Assembly: GCF_017255015.1 (NCBI RefSeq) | Contig: NZ_JAFKCS010000019.1 | Location: 36,685-100,684, forward strand | Source of the DNA: Bowmanella yangjiangensis | GTDB taxonomy: Bacteria; Pseudomonadota; Gammaproteobacteria; Enterobacterales; Alteromonadaceae | Direction of reading: 5' to 3' | DNA: 64,000 nucleotides | Shown: piece after piece, positions 45,664-56,200 of the stretch | Position numbering within the stretch: position 1 is the first letter of the stretch | Layout: every line of letters starts with the position of its first letter | Translations under genes and position numbers: made by a program | The notes under the pieces: model-generated | What the model saw: the letters and a program-made list of their open reading frames with translations, nothing else | Database searches by the model: none | What the model was told of the DNA's origin: nothing

Positions 45664-46782
45664 TCAGGGTAAGGCGCTTAACATAGGTATCAACTGCCTG
45701 GCAGCGGCGCGGGCCACATCGGCAATATCCTGACGATCGGTATTGTCACCCACTTCATAGGTGACCGCATGCACACCGTAGGTATCGGCGATATACTGCT
45801 TAAACACCCCTCTGTCTTTGTTATGGCCAGGCTTGATATTGACCGGATAAGGTTTAATTACCTCGGCTAACTTAGCCAGCCAGTTATCCACCAAGTCTGG
45901 CGGCGTCAGGCCATAATCCGTTGGCATGGTGTAGAACACATCATGATGGGTGGAATGAAAATCCATCGCGAAGCGAATCTTGCCGCCGCTGGCGACAATC
46001 TTTTGCAGATATTGGTGTACGGCCTGGACTTCCGGCTGCTCACGGCTGAACCAATCACGGTTTAAGTCCACCCCACCGACATTGTGCCGCCAGTTTCCGG
46101 CATAAACGCCGTCCGGATTCATATTTGGCACCAAAAGCAGATTAAATCTCTTACGCAATTGAGCTGCCTCAGTGGATGCACCCAGCACCTCATCAACAAA
46201 ATGGTCCATGGCCATGGCACCAGTAATTTCCGGCGGATGCTGGCGGCCTATAAAGACCAGCCAGTCGCGGCTGTCGGCATAAGAAACTAGCCCCTCTATG
46301 GGTTTACCTTGCACAGACTGACCCAACTGTATCAGCGCCAAGCCTTTTTCCTGCCACTGTTTTTGCCACTGCTGGTAATCATCGTTATCCAGAATTTCCT
46401 GGCCCGCCAACCACAAGGTGCCCTCGGGCAGAGTCAGTTTGATATGCATACTTTGGCCATCAATCTGATAATCCACGGGTTGCCAATGCTGTTTGTCCAA
46501 ACTGATCTTAGGCAGATAGCGGGGTTTGCCGTGTTCAACCAACAGCTCCAGTTCGATATCTTGAGACTGGCTACTTACCAATTTCAGGGCATACCAAGGG
46601 CTGGGGTTAATCGGCAGATTTTCTGGCTTGAGGGTTAAACGGTAGCTATCTGGTGCCAATTGCTGACACTGATTGTAGCGCCCCATGGCAAAGTTCTTAT
46701 GGATACTCAGCTTGTCAGACTGGCATTGGTCAGCAATAGCCAGATTGCTGACCAATGCCAGCAGTATTAGCGCATACTTCAT
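45664..46782 (-). CDS. M14-family zinc carboxypeptidase
   Basis: This 372-residue exported peptidase has a signal peptide (1-18, LILLALVSNLAIA). An N-terminal beta domain precedes the M14 catalytic domain. Zinc ligands are H and E in GRQHPPEITG and H in DFHSTHHD; the catalytic Glu fits YEVGDNT. The HPPE form is typical of the cytosolic-carboxypeptidase-like M14D group, here with a signal peptide. ATG 46782 follows GAGAG; a GTG 6 bp earlier is possible. The substrate is unknown. Confidence 0.87.
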   Translation of the reverse strand: MKYALILLALVSNLAIADQCQSDKLSIHKNFAMGRYNQCQQLAPDSYRLTLKPENLPINPSPWYALKLVSSQSQDIELELLVEHGKPRYLPKISLDKQHWQPVDYQIDGQSMHIKLTLPEGTLWLAGQEILDNDDYQQWQKQWQEKGLALIQLGQSVQGKPIEGLVSYADSRDWLVFIGRQHPPEITGAMAMDHFVDEVLGASTEAAQLRKRFNLLLVPNMNPDGVYAGNWRHNVGGVDLNRDWFSREQPEVQAVHQYLQKIVASGGKIRFAMDFHSTHHDVFYTMPTDYGLTPPDLVDNWLAKLAEVIKPYPVNIKPGHNKDRGVFKQYIADTYGVHAVTYEVGDNTDRQDIADVARAAARQLIPMLSALP

Positions 46783-46892
46783 GGGCACTCTCTTACTAAA
46801 ATGGTTTCTGCCACCTTAGCCAAGAATGCCCCCCTGCGCTTATTCAATAAAATTGGCTACTCATACCCTAAAGCCATCCACTGCATTGGCTG

Positions 46893-47720
46893 TTATCCTG
46901 CCTTTGCCAAGCTATCATCAAACAGTGCTGCCAACTTACTACGCAATGCCTCTGGCGCATTAATGTTGAACTGCTTACGCAGGCAGACGATAACCTGTTC
47001 AGGTGTGGTCAGGGTTGTCACATCCAGCAACTCACCGCCCTGATAGCGTTTAAACTCGCGGTTGCGCAGGGTGTAACGATATTGGCCAGCGATCCTGGCC
47101 GCCACCAGATTGCGCACAAACACAGAGTCAGGGTGGGTGGACACATACCAGTTAAATACCTTGTAATCGGCATCCTGCTTAGGCTCCAGGTTGAATTGAT
47201 AGAGGGTTTGCCAGCCACGGCTTTGCTCAAAGGCCAACTCGTAGTACCCCTGCTCTTCGGTGATTTTGTAATTACCATGCGCGGTAACCTGCACGTCGCG
47301 GCTATCCAAACGCAAAGGCACTGAAGGTGTAGTCACCCCAAAGCCCACGTCCACCAAGTACTTCACGTCTGACAAAGTCAAAATTAGCAACATATGCGAG
47401 GCCGGGGTTTGCACTTCCGGGGGCACTCCCCACCTGACCCTGGCGGCCAGCCCTATTACCTCAAAGCCAAGAGACATTAATACATCACGAAACAGCGCAT
47501 TCTGCTCATAACAATAACCCCCTCGGCCTTCGACGACTAACTTGTTCATCACGCTGTCCGCAGATAGATCGACTGGCAGCGACATAAAGGCGTTGAGATT
47601 TTCAAACGGGATACTTTGCGTATGCCTGGCGACAAGGCCTGACAAGCTTGGTAAGTCCGCTGTCAGGGTTCCCTGATAGTCGATACGTTGTAAGTAGCGC
47701 GAAAGTCCAAGTTCAGTCAT
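46893..47720 (-). CDS. nat: Arylamine N-acetyltransferase
   Basis: This 275-residue enzyme transfers acetyl groups from acetyl-CoA to arylamines or hydrazines. The catalytic triad is Cys70 (GRGGYCYEQN), His109 (TPASHMLL) and Asp124 (YLVDVGFG). A strong AAGGAG precedes the ATG. It stands alone, with a 328-bp gap to the divergent efflux operon. Confidence 0.93.
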   Translation of the reverse strand: MTELGLSRYLQRIDYQGTLTADLPSLSGLVARHTQSIPFENLNAFMSLPVDLSADSVMNKLVVEGRGGYCYEQNALFRDVLMSLGFEVIGLAARVRWGVPPEVQTPASHMLLILTLSDVKYLVDVGFGVTTPSVPLRLDSRDVQVTAHGNYKITEEQGYYELAFEQSRGWQTLYQFNLEPKQDADYKVFNWYVSTHPDSVFVRNLVAARIAGQYRYTLRNREFKRYQGGELLDVTTLTTPEQVIVCLRKQFNINAPEALRSKLAALFDDSLAKAG

Positions 47721-48048
47721 TGGGATACTCCTTTAGTTGATACCCCAACAGGCTAAAACCTCAACTTAAGCTGAGGTCAAGAGCAGGTTTACCTTATCAG
47801 CCACATATTCATCTTTGCTTACATCTTTACCAATAATCAAAAACGCCATTTTCTTATTAGAGGAATTCACTTATATGTCAAAATCTTAGTAGATACATTG
47901 GTCGCGCAGATGGCGCACTGAAAGTTCAAAAACTCGTCTGATTGCATAAATAGCAAGGTAGGCGCCATTGCTTACATACATTCCTGTATGTATATTCGCG
48001 AACCTATGCTGCCAAAAGTGTCAGTTAACTAAATTTGAGGTATCGAAT
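47721..48048. other. Divergent intergenic region, nat / efflux operon 1
   Basis: This 328-bp gap holds the promoters for nat (minus) and the first RND operon (plus). It contains the AcrR-type palindrome at 47973-47992. No other gene is seen. The acrA-like frame remains open to 47968, but that would place the lipoprotein signal inside the protein. Confidence 0.6.
47973..47992. promoter_or_regulatory. AcrR-type operator upstream of efflux operon 1
   Basis: TACATACATTCCTGTATGTA is a perfect 8-bp inverted repeat with a 4-bp spacer. It strongly resembles the E. coli acrAB operator recognised by AcrR (TACATACATT ... ATGTATGTA). It lies 56 bp before the ATG of the adaptor gene. Confidence 0.8.
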
Positions 48049-49203
48049 ATGCAGAGCAAACTAAGGTGGGTGCTGACTGGCATTGCGGCGGTCGCGATGG
48101 TGGGTTGTGAAAAGCCCCAGGCTCCAGGTATGGCACCTGGCGTGCCGGAAGTGGAAGTCGTTACCCTGGCACCTCAGGCAATAAACCTTTCCACAGAACT
48201 ACCTGGACGTACCGTGGATTTCCGTCAGGCAGAGATCCGTCCACAGGTCAGCGGTATACTGCAAAAACGCCTGTTTGAAGAAGGCCAAATGGTTGAAGCG
48301 GGGCAGGTGCTGTATCAGATTGACCCCGCGCCCTATCAGGCCACACTCAGCAGTGCCGAAGCCACGTTAGCCAAGGCCAAAGCCGTGCTTCGTAATGCGC
48401 AATTAAAAGCCAAACGAATTAAAGAGCTGCTTGCCACTAAAGCAGTGAGCACACAGGACTACGATGATGCGTTGGCTGCCGAGTTGCAGGCAAAGGCCGA
48501 ACTAGCCAGTGCCGAGGCGAGTTTGCTGAGCGCACAAATTAATCTCGACTACACCCAGATTAAGGCCCCTATCAGTGGGCAGATCGGCCGCTCCTCAGTA
48601 ACCGAGGGCGCATTATTAACGGCCAACCAAGCACAGGGGCTGGCCACTATCCGCCAGTTAAACCCTATTTATGTGGATTTAACCCAATCCAGCACAGAGA
48701 TACTTAAACTCAAACGCCAGTTGCAGCAAGGTGAGTTAACGGCAGTACCGGAAACCGCTGTCACGCTCAAACTTGATGACGGCAGTGTTTATCAGCATCA
48801 GGGCAAATTGCAGTTTTCTGAAGTAAACGTAGACCCCAGTACAGGCATGGTCACTATTCGCGCCGTATTCCCTAACGAGCATGGTGAGCTGCTGCCAGGA
48901 ATGTTCGTTCGTGCTGAGGTTCAGTTGGGTGTAGAGCCACAGGGCTTGTTGATCCCACAAAAAGCACTCATCCGCACGCCCAAAGCGCAAGCCTCGGTCA
49001 TGCTGGTCAATGGGCAAAACCAGGTTGAAGCCCGCATTATCGAGGTGAGCCGGGCCATCGGCCAATATTGGTTAGCCGAATCCGGTATTCAGGCTGGCGA
49101 TAAAATTATTGTTTCGGGCTTGCAGAAAGTTCGCCCCGGCGCCCCCGTAAAAGTGCTTGAGCATGCAGTAACGCAGGGCGAAACGGCGAGCGCAGGAGAG
49201 TAA
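48049..49203 (+). CDS. RND efflux periplasmic adaptor (AcrA-like lipoprotein)
   Basis: This 384-residue lipoprotein has a signal with lipobox MVGC (Cys about 23). A barrel-sandwich/lipoyl domain (EIRPQVSGILQKRLFEEGQMVEAGQ) and alpha-hairpin (about 100-165) are followed by the beta-barrel and membrane-proximal domains. It links the inner-membrane pump encoded 3 bp downstream to a TolC-type channel, which is not encoded here. ATG 48049 is preferred over upstream codons since the lipobox then falls correctly. Confidence 0.92.
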   Translation: MQSKLRWVLTGIAAVAMVGCEKPQAPGMAPGVPEVEVVTLAPQAINLSTELPGRTVDFRQAEIRPQVSGILQKRLFEEGQMVEAGQVLYQIDPAPYQATLSSAEATLAKAKAVLRNAQLKAKRIKELLATKAVSTQDYDDALAAELQAKAELASAEASLLSAQINLDYTQIKAPISGQIGRSSVTEGALLTANQAQGLATIRQLNPIYVDLTQSSTEILKLKRQLQQGELTAVPETAVTLKLDDGSVYQHQGKLQFSEVNVDPSTGMVTIRAVFPNEHGELLPGMFVRAEVQLGVEPQGLLIPQKALIRTPKAQASVMLVNGQNQVEARIIEVSRAIGQYWLAESGIQAGDKIIVSGLQKVRPGAPVKVLEHAVTQGETASAGE

Positions 49204-49206
49204 TTA

Positions 49207-52200
49207 ATGGCAAATTTCTTTATCAACAGGCCGATCTTTGCCTGGGTTATTGCCATCGTCATCATGCTGATGGGAATCCTCTCCATTAAGCAGTTGCCGG
49301 TGGAACAATACCCCAAGATCGCGCCGCCAGCGGTAACCATCAATGCCAGTTATCCTGGCGCGTCAGCTAAAACCGCCGAAGATGCCGTCACGCAGGTTAT
49401 TGAGCAGTCTATGAATGGCCTGGACAACCTGATGTATATGTCTGCACAGAGCGATTCTGTGGGCAATGTTACTGTTACCCTGACCTTCGAGACCGGTACC
49501 GATCCGGATATTGCGCAAGTCCAAGTGCAGAACAAGCTACAGCGCGCTATTCCATTGCTTCCGCAGGAAGTGCAGCAACAAGGTGTATCCGTTGCTAAAT
49601 CCAATGGTAGCTTCCTGATGGTCGTCGGATTTATCTCCGAAGACGGCAGCATGAAGCGCGATGACATCGCCGACTTCGTGGTATCCAACGTTAAAGATCC
49701 GGTCAGCCGGACCCCTGGGGTAGGAAACGTCACCGTTTTCGGCAGCCAATATGCTATGCGCGTCTGGCTGGATGCCAATAAGCTCAATCAATACAAGCTC
49801 ACGCCCACCGATGTCACTGCAGCAATTCGGGTGCAGAACAATCAGGTGACGGCGGGTCAGTTGGGTGGCGCTCCGGCATTACCCGGCCAACAGTTTAACG
49901 CGGCTATACTGGCTCAGAGCCGTCTGAGCAGCCCAGAGGAATTCGGCAATATTTTGCTACGCGTCAATGCTGATGGTTCACAGGTGAAACTGCGGGATGT
50001 GGCAAAAATTGAACTGGGTGGTGAGAACTATTCAGTAATAGGTCGCTACAACGGCATGGAAGCGACGGGTATCGCCATCGAAATGGCGACTGGTGCCAAT
50101 GCGCTGGATACCGCAGAGGCCGTTAAGGCCAGTCTTGAGCAACTTAAGCCTTATTTCCCCAATGGGCTTAAAATCGAGATCCCCTATGACACCACGCCGT
50201 TCGTAGAAATCTCCATCAGCTCAGTGGTACAGACACTCTTTGAAGCCATCATCCTGGTTTTCGTAGTGATGTATTTGTTCCTGCAAAATCTGCGCGCTAC
50301 CTTGATCCCGACCCTGGCCGTCCCCGTGGTATTGCTCGGAACCTTCGCCATTATGACGGCACTGGGATTCTCAATTAATACTTTGACTATGTTTGGCATG
50401 GTGTTGGCCATTGGCCTGTTGGTAGATGACGCCATAGTCGTAGTGGAGAACGTTGAGCGGGTAATGAGTGAAGAAGGCTTGTCACCTATTGAAGCCACAC
50501 GTAAGTCCATGGGCCAGATCACCGGCGCCCTGATCGGTATCGGTCTGGTGCTTTCCGCGGTCTTTGTACCTATGGCCTTTATGGGCGGCGCAACCGGGGT
50601 TATTTATCAGCAGTTCTCCATCACTATCGTATCGGCCATGGCACTATCGGTGTTGGTGGCATTGATTTTCACACCAGCACTCTGCGCCACTATGTTAAAG
50701 CCAATTAAAAGCGACCATCATGCCAAAGGCGGTTTCTTCGGTGCTTTTAACCGCGGCTTTGATCGCTCCAACCAAAGTTACCAACGCATGGTAGGAGGAA
50801 TGCTAAACCGTCCGACCCGTTCCATGCTGGTATACGCCGCCATCGTAGTAATTATGGGTGTGATGTTTATGCGCCTGCCGTCGTCTTTCCTGCCGGAAGA
50901 AGACCAGGGTATTTTCCTGACGATGGTGCAATTGCCGACCGGCGCCAGCCAGGAAAGAACTGAAGAGGTCATGAAAAAGGTTGCTGATTACTATCGTGAA
51001 GAGTCCTCTGTGCGTTCGGTATTTACCGTCTCCGGCTTCAGCTTTGCTGGTCGGGGTCAAAACGTGGGCTTGGCTTTCGTGCGTTTAAACGATTGGGATG
51101 AACGAGATAGCAGTCAGAGTGTGCAAGCCACTATTGGCCGGGCGATGGGGTATTTCTCGACTATCAAGGAAGCACAGATCTTTGCCTTTAACCTACCGCC
51201 CATTGTGGAACTAGGCAGAGCCAGCGGCTTCAGCTTATTCCTGCAGGATCGTGGTGCCCTTGGTCATGAAGCCTTGTTGCAAGCCAGAAATCAACTTCTG
51301 GGGATGGCTGCACAGCAATCCGATTTGGTTGCCGTGCGTCCCAACGGTATGGAAGATGCGCCACAATTACAGATTGATGTCGACCAACTCAAGGCTCAGG
51401 CACTGGGTATTTCACTGTCAGAAGTAAACCAGACCTTGTCCATCGGCTGGGGCTCGACCTATGTCAATGACTTTGTAGACCGTGGGCGGGTGAAAAAGGT
51501 CTATGTGCAGGCTGATGCTCAGTTCAGGATGACACCGGAAGACCTTCAGCATTGGTACGTGCGTAACAATCAGGGGGAGATGGTGTCCTTCTCATCCTTT
51601 GCTACCAGCCGCTGGGTTTATGGCCCACAACGCCTTGAGCGTTACAACGGGGTATCCGCCATGGAGATTCAAGGGCAAGCAGCACCAGGATTCAGCTCAG
51701 GTGATGCTATGGCGACAATGGAGCAGCTTATTGGTGAATTACCCAGAGGCATAGACTTCGAGTGGACTGCCACCTCTTATCAGGAAAAACTATCTGGCTC
51801 TCAGGCTCCCGCCCTGTATGCGTTGTCCGTATTAGTGGTATTCCTGTGTCTGGCTGCACTGTATGAAAGTTGGGCTATTCCTTTCTCTGTCATTCTGGTG
51901 GTGCCACTGGGCATTATCGGGGCGTTGAGTGCCGCATTTCTGATGGGCCTGCAAAATGACGTGTACTTCCAGGTGGGTCTGTTGACCACTATGGGACTGG
52001 CTTCCAAAAACGCTATCTTAATTGTGGAGTTTGCTCGGGAGCTGCAAGGTCAGGGGATGGCGTTGATGAAGGCGGTACTGGAAGCAGTGCGCTTGCGTCT
52101 GCGCCCCATCATCATGACTTCGCTGGCCTTCTCGCTGGGTGTACTGCCCCTTGCGATCAGCAGTGGCGCGGGTTCTGCCAGCCGCAATGCGATAGGTATT

Positions 52201-52302
52201 GGGGTACTGGGAGGCATGCTGTCGGCCACCTTCCTGGCCATCTTCCTGGTACCAGTATTCTATCTGGTAGTGCAGAAACTCTTCGTTAAACAGCGAACCT
52301 AG
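49207..52302 (+). CDS. RND multidrug efflux permease (AcrB-like)
   Basis: This 1031-residue HAE-1 family proton antiporter has a start [17 protein letters not shown] that resembles AcrB closely. Twelve TM helices and two large periplasmic loops are present. The proton-relay Asp pair lies in [16 protein letters not shown]. It exports diverse toxic compounds together with the adaptor and an outer-membrane channel. GGAG precedes the ATG. The TetR gene immediately downstream, converging on it, is the likely repressor. Confidence 0.93.
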   Translation: MANFFINRPIFAWVIAIVIMLMGILSIKQLPVEQYPKIAPPAVTINASYPGASAKTAEDAVTQVIEQSMNGLDNLMYMSAQSDSVGNVTVTLTFETGTDPDIAQVQVQNKLQRAIPLLPQEVQQQGVSVAKSNGSFLMVVGFISEDGSMKRDDIADFVVSNVKDPVSRTPGVGNVTVFGSQYAMRVWLDANKLNQYKLTPTDVTAAIRVQNNQVTAGQLGGAPALPGQQFNAAILAQSRLSSPEEFGNILLRVNADGSQVKLRDVAKIELGGENYSVIGRYNGMEATGIAIEMATGANALDTAEAVKASLEQLKPYFPNGLKIEIPYDTTPFVEISISSVVQTLFEAIILVFVVMYLFLQNLRATLIPTLAVPVVLLGTFAIMTALGFSINTLTMFGMVLAIGLLVDDAIVVVENVERVMSEEGLSPIEATRKSMGQITGALIGIGLVLSAVFVPMAFMGGATGVIYQQFSITIVSAMALSVLVALIFTPALCATMLKPIKSDHHAKGGFFGAFNRGFDRSNQSYQRMVGGMLNRPTRSMLVYAAIVVIMGVMFMRLPSSFLPEEDQGIFLTMVQLPTGASQERTEEVMKKVADYYREESSVRSVFTVSGFSFAGRGQNVGLAFVRLNDWDERDSSQSVQATIGRAMGYFSTIKEAQIFAFNLPPIVELGRASGFSLFLQDRGALGHEALLQARNQLLGMAAQQSDLVAVRPNGMEDAPQLQIDVDQLKAQALGISLSEVNQTLSIGWGSTYVNDFVDRGRVKKVYVQADAQFRMTPEDLQHWYVRNNQGEMVSFSSFATSRWVYGPQRLERYNGVSAMEIQGQAAPGFSSGDAMATMEQLIGELPRGIDFEWTATSYQEKLSGSQAPALYALSVLVVFLCLAALYESWAIPFSVILVVPLGIIGALSAAFLMGLQNDVYFQVGLLTTMGLASKNAILIVEFARELQGQGMALMKAVLEAVRLRLRPIIMTSLAFSLGVLPLAISSGAGSASRNAIGIGVLGGMLSATFLAIFLVPVFYLVVQKLFVKQRT

Positions 52303-52303
52303 T

Positions 52304-52332
52304 AAAAAAGCCGGACTTAGTCCGGCTTTTTT
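52304..52332. terminator. Bidirectional terminator between acrB-like and acrR-like genes
   Basis: GCCGGAC (52310-52316), loop TTA, and GTCCGGC (52320-52326) are flanked by A6 and T6, giving terminators in both directions. The loop triplet TTA is the TAA stop codon of the convergent TetR gene. Confidence 0.93.
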
Positions 52333-52937
52333 AATCCTAGCAATAATCCGTCAATCAGTTCTGCGGCATGGTTTGCCAAGTCGCACTGCTCCGGGTGCAA
52401 CAAATACTTGGCTATCAGCCCCCCCAGATAAGCGTTTAAAGCACTGGCTGCCAAGGCCGGCGTTATGGCTGGGTTTAACAAACCTGCCTGGGCTGCTCGA
52501 CTAAACGCTCGCTGCATAGTGTCATGCACTTCGTTGTTCAGATGTTCTTGCTGACGTACGGCCGGGTTAAGCTCGTCGATGTATTCACAGCGATGAAAGA
52601 CTATGGTGAGTACCCGACGATGCTGCTCACTCTGCCCAACAATTTCCAGAGAGCGAATCATCACATCGCGAATACGCAAAAAAGGATCGGTCTCGGTGGA
52701 ATGGTCGAGTTCGGAAAGCATTTGCCTGAAGGGCAGCCGGATACGCTCCAGCATGGCATTAAACAAATCTGCTTTGTCGGTAAAATGCCAGTAGATAGCA
52801 CCGCGGGTTACGCCGGCAGCCCTAGCGATTTTCTCCAGCGTGGTACGTGATACACCCTGTTCATAAAATAGCTGCTCCGCTGCATTGAGGATTGTGCAAC
52901 GGGTTGCCTCGGCATCGGCCTTGGTTCGCCTTACCAT
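52317..52937 (-). CDS. TetR-family repressor, AcrR-like
   Basis: This 206-residue regulator has an N-terminal HTH (MVRRTKADAEATRC; TTLEKIARAAGVTRGAIYWHF) strongly like AcrR/TtgR/MexR-type pump repressors. The C-terminal ligand-binding domain (about 60-200) is TetR_C_2-like. ATG 52937 is the conserved start; the frame remains open upstream. It converges with the acrB-like gene instead of being divergent from acrA as in E. coli, and follows the tautomerase and second pump in the same direction. It is the natural candidate to bind the TACATACA palindrome at 47973. Confidence 0.9.
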   Translation of the reverse strand: MVRRTKADAEATRCTILNAAEQLFYEQGVSRTTLEKIARAAGVTRGAIYWHFTDKADLFNAMLERIRLPFRQMLSELDHSTETDPFLRIRDVMIRSLEIVGQSEQHRRVLTIVFHRCEYIDELNPAVRQQEHLNNEVHDTMQRAFSRAAQAGLLNPAITPALAASALNAYLGGLIAKYLLHPEQCDLANHAAELIDGLLLGLKKPD

Positions 52938-53031
52938 ACGACTGGTCTCTGTATTATTCTTGTTTTGTGCCCTGAATAATACCATAGCCAAGCGCCGAAA
53001 AGGCAAATGCCGGGCTAATCCTTGACCTGAA

Positions 53032-53238
53032 TCAGCCCTTTGCTTGTTGACGCTTCCAGTCATCGGTAAGCAGGCCAGCATAGCCCCAATCCTGTTCCTC
53101 AATTTCCTGAATAACTATATGGGTATGTTCCGGCTTTTTACCCAGCACTCGGGTCAAGGACTCGGTGAAGTCCTTAACCAACTCGGCTTTTTGCTCGCGG
53201 GTAGCGCCCTTTGTAATCTGTAGGTTAACGTAAGGCAT
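53032..53238 (-). CDS. 4-oxalocrotonate tautomerase family protein
   Basis: This 68-residue protein starts PYVNLQITKGATREQKAELV after Met removal, with Pro1 as catalytic base, then HTHIVIQEIEEQDWGYAG. It is a typical small tautomerase forming oligomers. The physiological substrate is unknown. GGAG precedes the ATG. It lies 23 bp after the second RND permease on the same strand, so it is probably transcribed with that pump, and 94 bp before the AcrR-like gene. Confidence 0.88.
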   Translation of the reverse strand: MPYVNLQITKGATREQKAELVKDFTESLTRVLGKKPEHTHIVIQEIEEQDWGYAGLLTDDWKRQQAKG

Positions 53239-53261
53239 TACGGCATCTCCAAAGGGACGGC

Positions 53262-56200
53262 TTACGCCAACCCTTCATCTGTATCAACATGTTCAGCCTT
53301 ATGGCGTTCGGCGATTTCATCTGACAACGCCTGACGACTACGTTTTTCGGTCAGCTTGCGCTCGGTTAACCAGAAGAAAAACAGGGGCAGGAAGAACACA
53401 GCCAGGAAGGTTGCCGCCAGCATACCGCCCATTACCCCGGTCCCTACACTGTGCCGGGCACCGGCACCGGCGCCTGAACTGAATGCCAACGGCACTACGC
53501 CGAGAATAAAGGCCAGCGAGGTCATGATGATAGGTCTGAATCGCAAACGAGCCGCCTCCAGTGCGGCCGTCGCCGCACTCCAGCCCTGCTGATTTTTCAT
53601 CAACGCATATTCGACAATCAAAATGGCGTTTTTACCCGCCAAACCTAACAACGTGACCAAACCAATCTGGAAATACACGTCATTGGTCAAACCTGCCACC
53701 CATACCGCTACCAACGCACCAAAGGTACCAAAGGGCAGGGCCAGCATCACCGACAAAGGCAGTGACCAACGCTCATAAAGTGCAGCTAATATCAGGAATA
53801 CCATGATAGCCGCCATACCCAGCGCCAATCCTGTGGTACCTGAACTGCGCTTCTCCTGGAAGGCAGACCCCGTCCAATCGTAGCTGATGTCCGGTGGCAA
53901 TACCTGGGCGGCAATACGCTCAATCTCAGCAATGGCCTGGCCTGAACTGTAACCAGGAGCAGGGTTACCCATAAGTTTCACCGCTGGTAGGTTGTTGTAG
54001 CGATCTAAACTGTCAGGACCGGTGCTGTACTCGATATTCGCAAAGGCCGAGATGGGTACCATTTCCCCTTTGCTGCTGCGTACATAGATGCGCCCAATGT
54101 CATCTGGTGACATACGAAAATCAGCATCAGCAGACATCAATACCTGCCAGGCCCGGCCAAACTTATTAAAGTCATTAACGTAATAGGTGCCCAGGGTACC
54201 CGCCAGGGCATTAAAGGCACCATCAATAGGCACACCCATAGCGTGAGCCTGCTCACGGTCCACATCAATCTTTAGCTGAGGCGTGTTCGGCCGCCATAGG
54301 GTTTGCACACCCGCCAAAATCGGGCTTTGCTGGGCAGCTCCCTGCATGGCTTGCATGGCCTGTACCAGTTTCTCTGTGCCACCATCCCCACGGTTTTGCA
54401 GATAGAATTCAAAACCACCGGTATTACTCAAGCCAAAGATAGGCGGCGGGTTAAAGGCCAACACCAAGGCTTCCTTGATATGTGCGGTTTTCATAAACAG
54501 CTCGTTTACCAATTCCGGGGTAGTGATGTCGCGCTCATCCCAGTGCTTCTGAGTGACGAAAATTGTCGCCGCACTGTTTTTGTAACCACCACCAATAAAG
54601 TCAAAACCGGTAAAGGCCACCACGTTGCTGTTGGCGGGGTTTGACTGAATAGCGGCAAGCACCTCGGCAACCACTTCCTCGGTGCGCTCCAACGAAGCCC
54701 CATCCGGCAGGAAAATAGCTGAGATATAAAAACCTTGATCTTCATCGGGGATCAGAGAGCCTGGTGTGGCTTTCCACATGCCGCCGGTGATCGCTATCAT
54801 GCCCACCACCAGCGTCAGGCCAAGCAAGCCACGACGCAGGAAGAAGCTCACCGCGCCTACGTAATTGTGAGTTACCCGATGAAACCAGTTATTAAACCAC
54901 TGGAAGAATCCTGCGGTCTTTTTATGTTCGGCACGCAGGATCAACACACACAGCGCGGGCGTCATGGTCAGTGCCACCACACCAGATAAAGACACCGAGA
55001 TAGAGATAGTAATGGCAAACTGACGGAACAACTCACCGGTCAAACCGCCAAGGAAAGCAATAGGGACAAATACGCTGCAAAGTACCAAAACGATAGCCAC
55101 CACCGGCCCGCTTACTTCATGCATGGCCTTAATAGCCGCATCCCTGGCATTGAGGTGCTCTTCGTGCATGATACGTTCAACGTTCTCCAATACCACGATG
55201 GCATCGTCCACCACTATGCCTATAGACAACACCATACCGAACAGAGTCAGGGTATTGATGGAGTAACCCAGCATATACAAACCGGCAAAGGTGCCTAATA
55301 ACGACACCGGCACCGCCAGCGTAGGAATCAAGGTGGCCCGCCAGTTTTGCAGGAACAGGAAGACGACCAGGAACACCAGAATCATGGCTTCCACTAAGGT
55401 CTTTAGCACCTCCCGAATCGACACTTCGACAAAACGGGTCGTGTCGTAGGGAACAGCATGCTCTAACCCAGCCGGGAAACGACTTTTCAGTGCAGCAACA
55501 GTTTCGTTAACTTCTTTAGCAACATCCAACGCATTGGCGCCGGGTTGCAGGAAGATCCCCACCAGCACAGCGTCTTTACCGTTAATACGACCGGCAAAGT
55601 CATAATCTTTCGAACCCAGTTCAACCCGCGCCACATCTTTAAGACGCAAGGCACTGCCATCAGGGTTTGAGCGAATCAAAATCTGTTCAAACTCTTCTGA
55701 CGAACTTAAACGCCCCTGTGCTGTGACACTGTATACCAATTCTTGTGGGGAACTGGATGTTGGCGTAGAGCCAATGCGACCCGCTGCATATTGCGAGTTC
55801 TGCTCGCGAATAGCCCCGGCGATTTCCTCAACCGTCACCCCTAACTGACTCATTACATCCGGACGCAACCAAATACGCATGGCGTAGTCTTTTGCACCAA
55901 ATATCTGCACATTGGTGGTACCCGGAATACGCTTAATTTGGTCAAGCACATTCAGGGTCACATAGTTGGAAGTCCACAGAGAATCGCGGCTGCTATCCGG
56001 TGAGTAAAACGCATGTACCTGCAGGAAACTGGACGAGCCTTTCTCTACCACTACACCCTGACGGCGGGTTTCTTCCGGCAACCTGGCTTCTACCTGCTTG
56101 ATACGGTTGTTTACGTTGACCGCAGCTTGATCCGGGTCGGTGCCAATCTCAAAGGTCACCATAATAGTAGTGACACCTGAGCTAGTGGACGTTGAGGACA

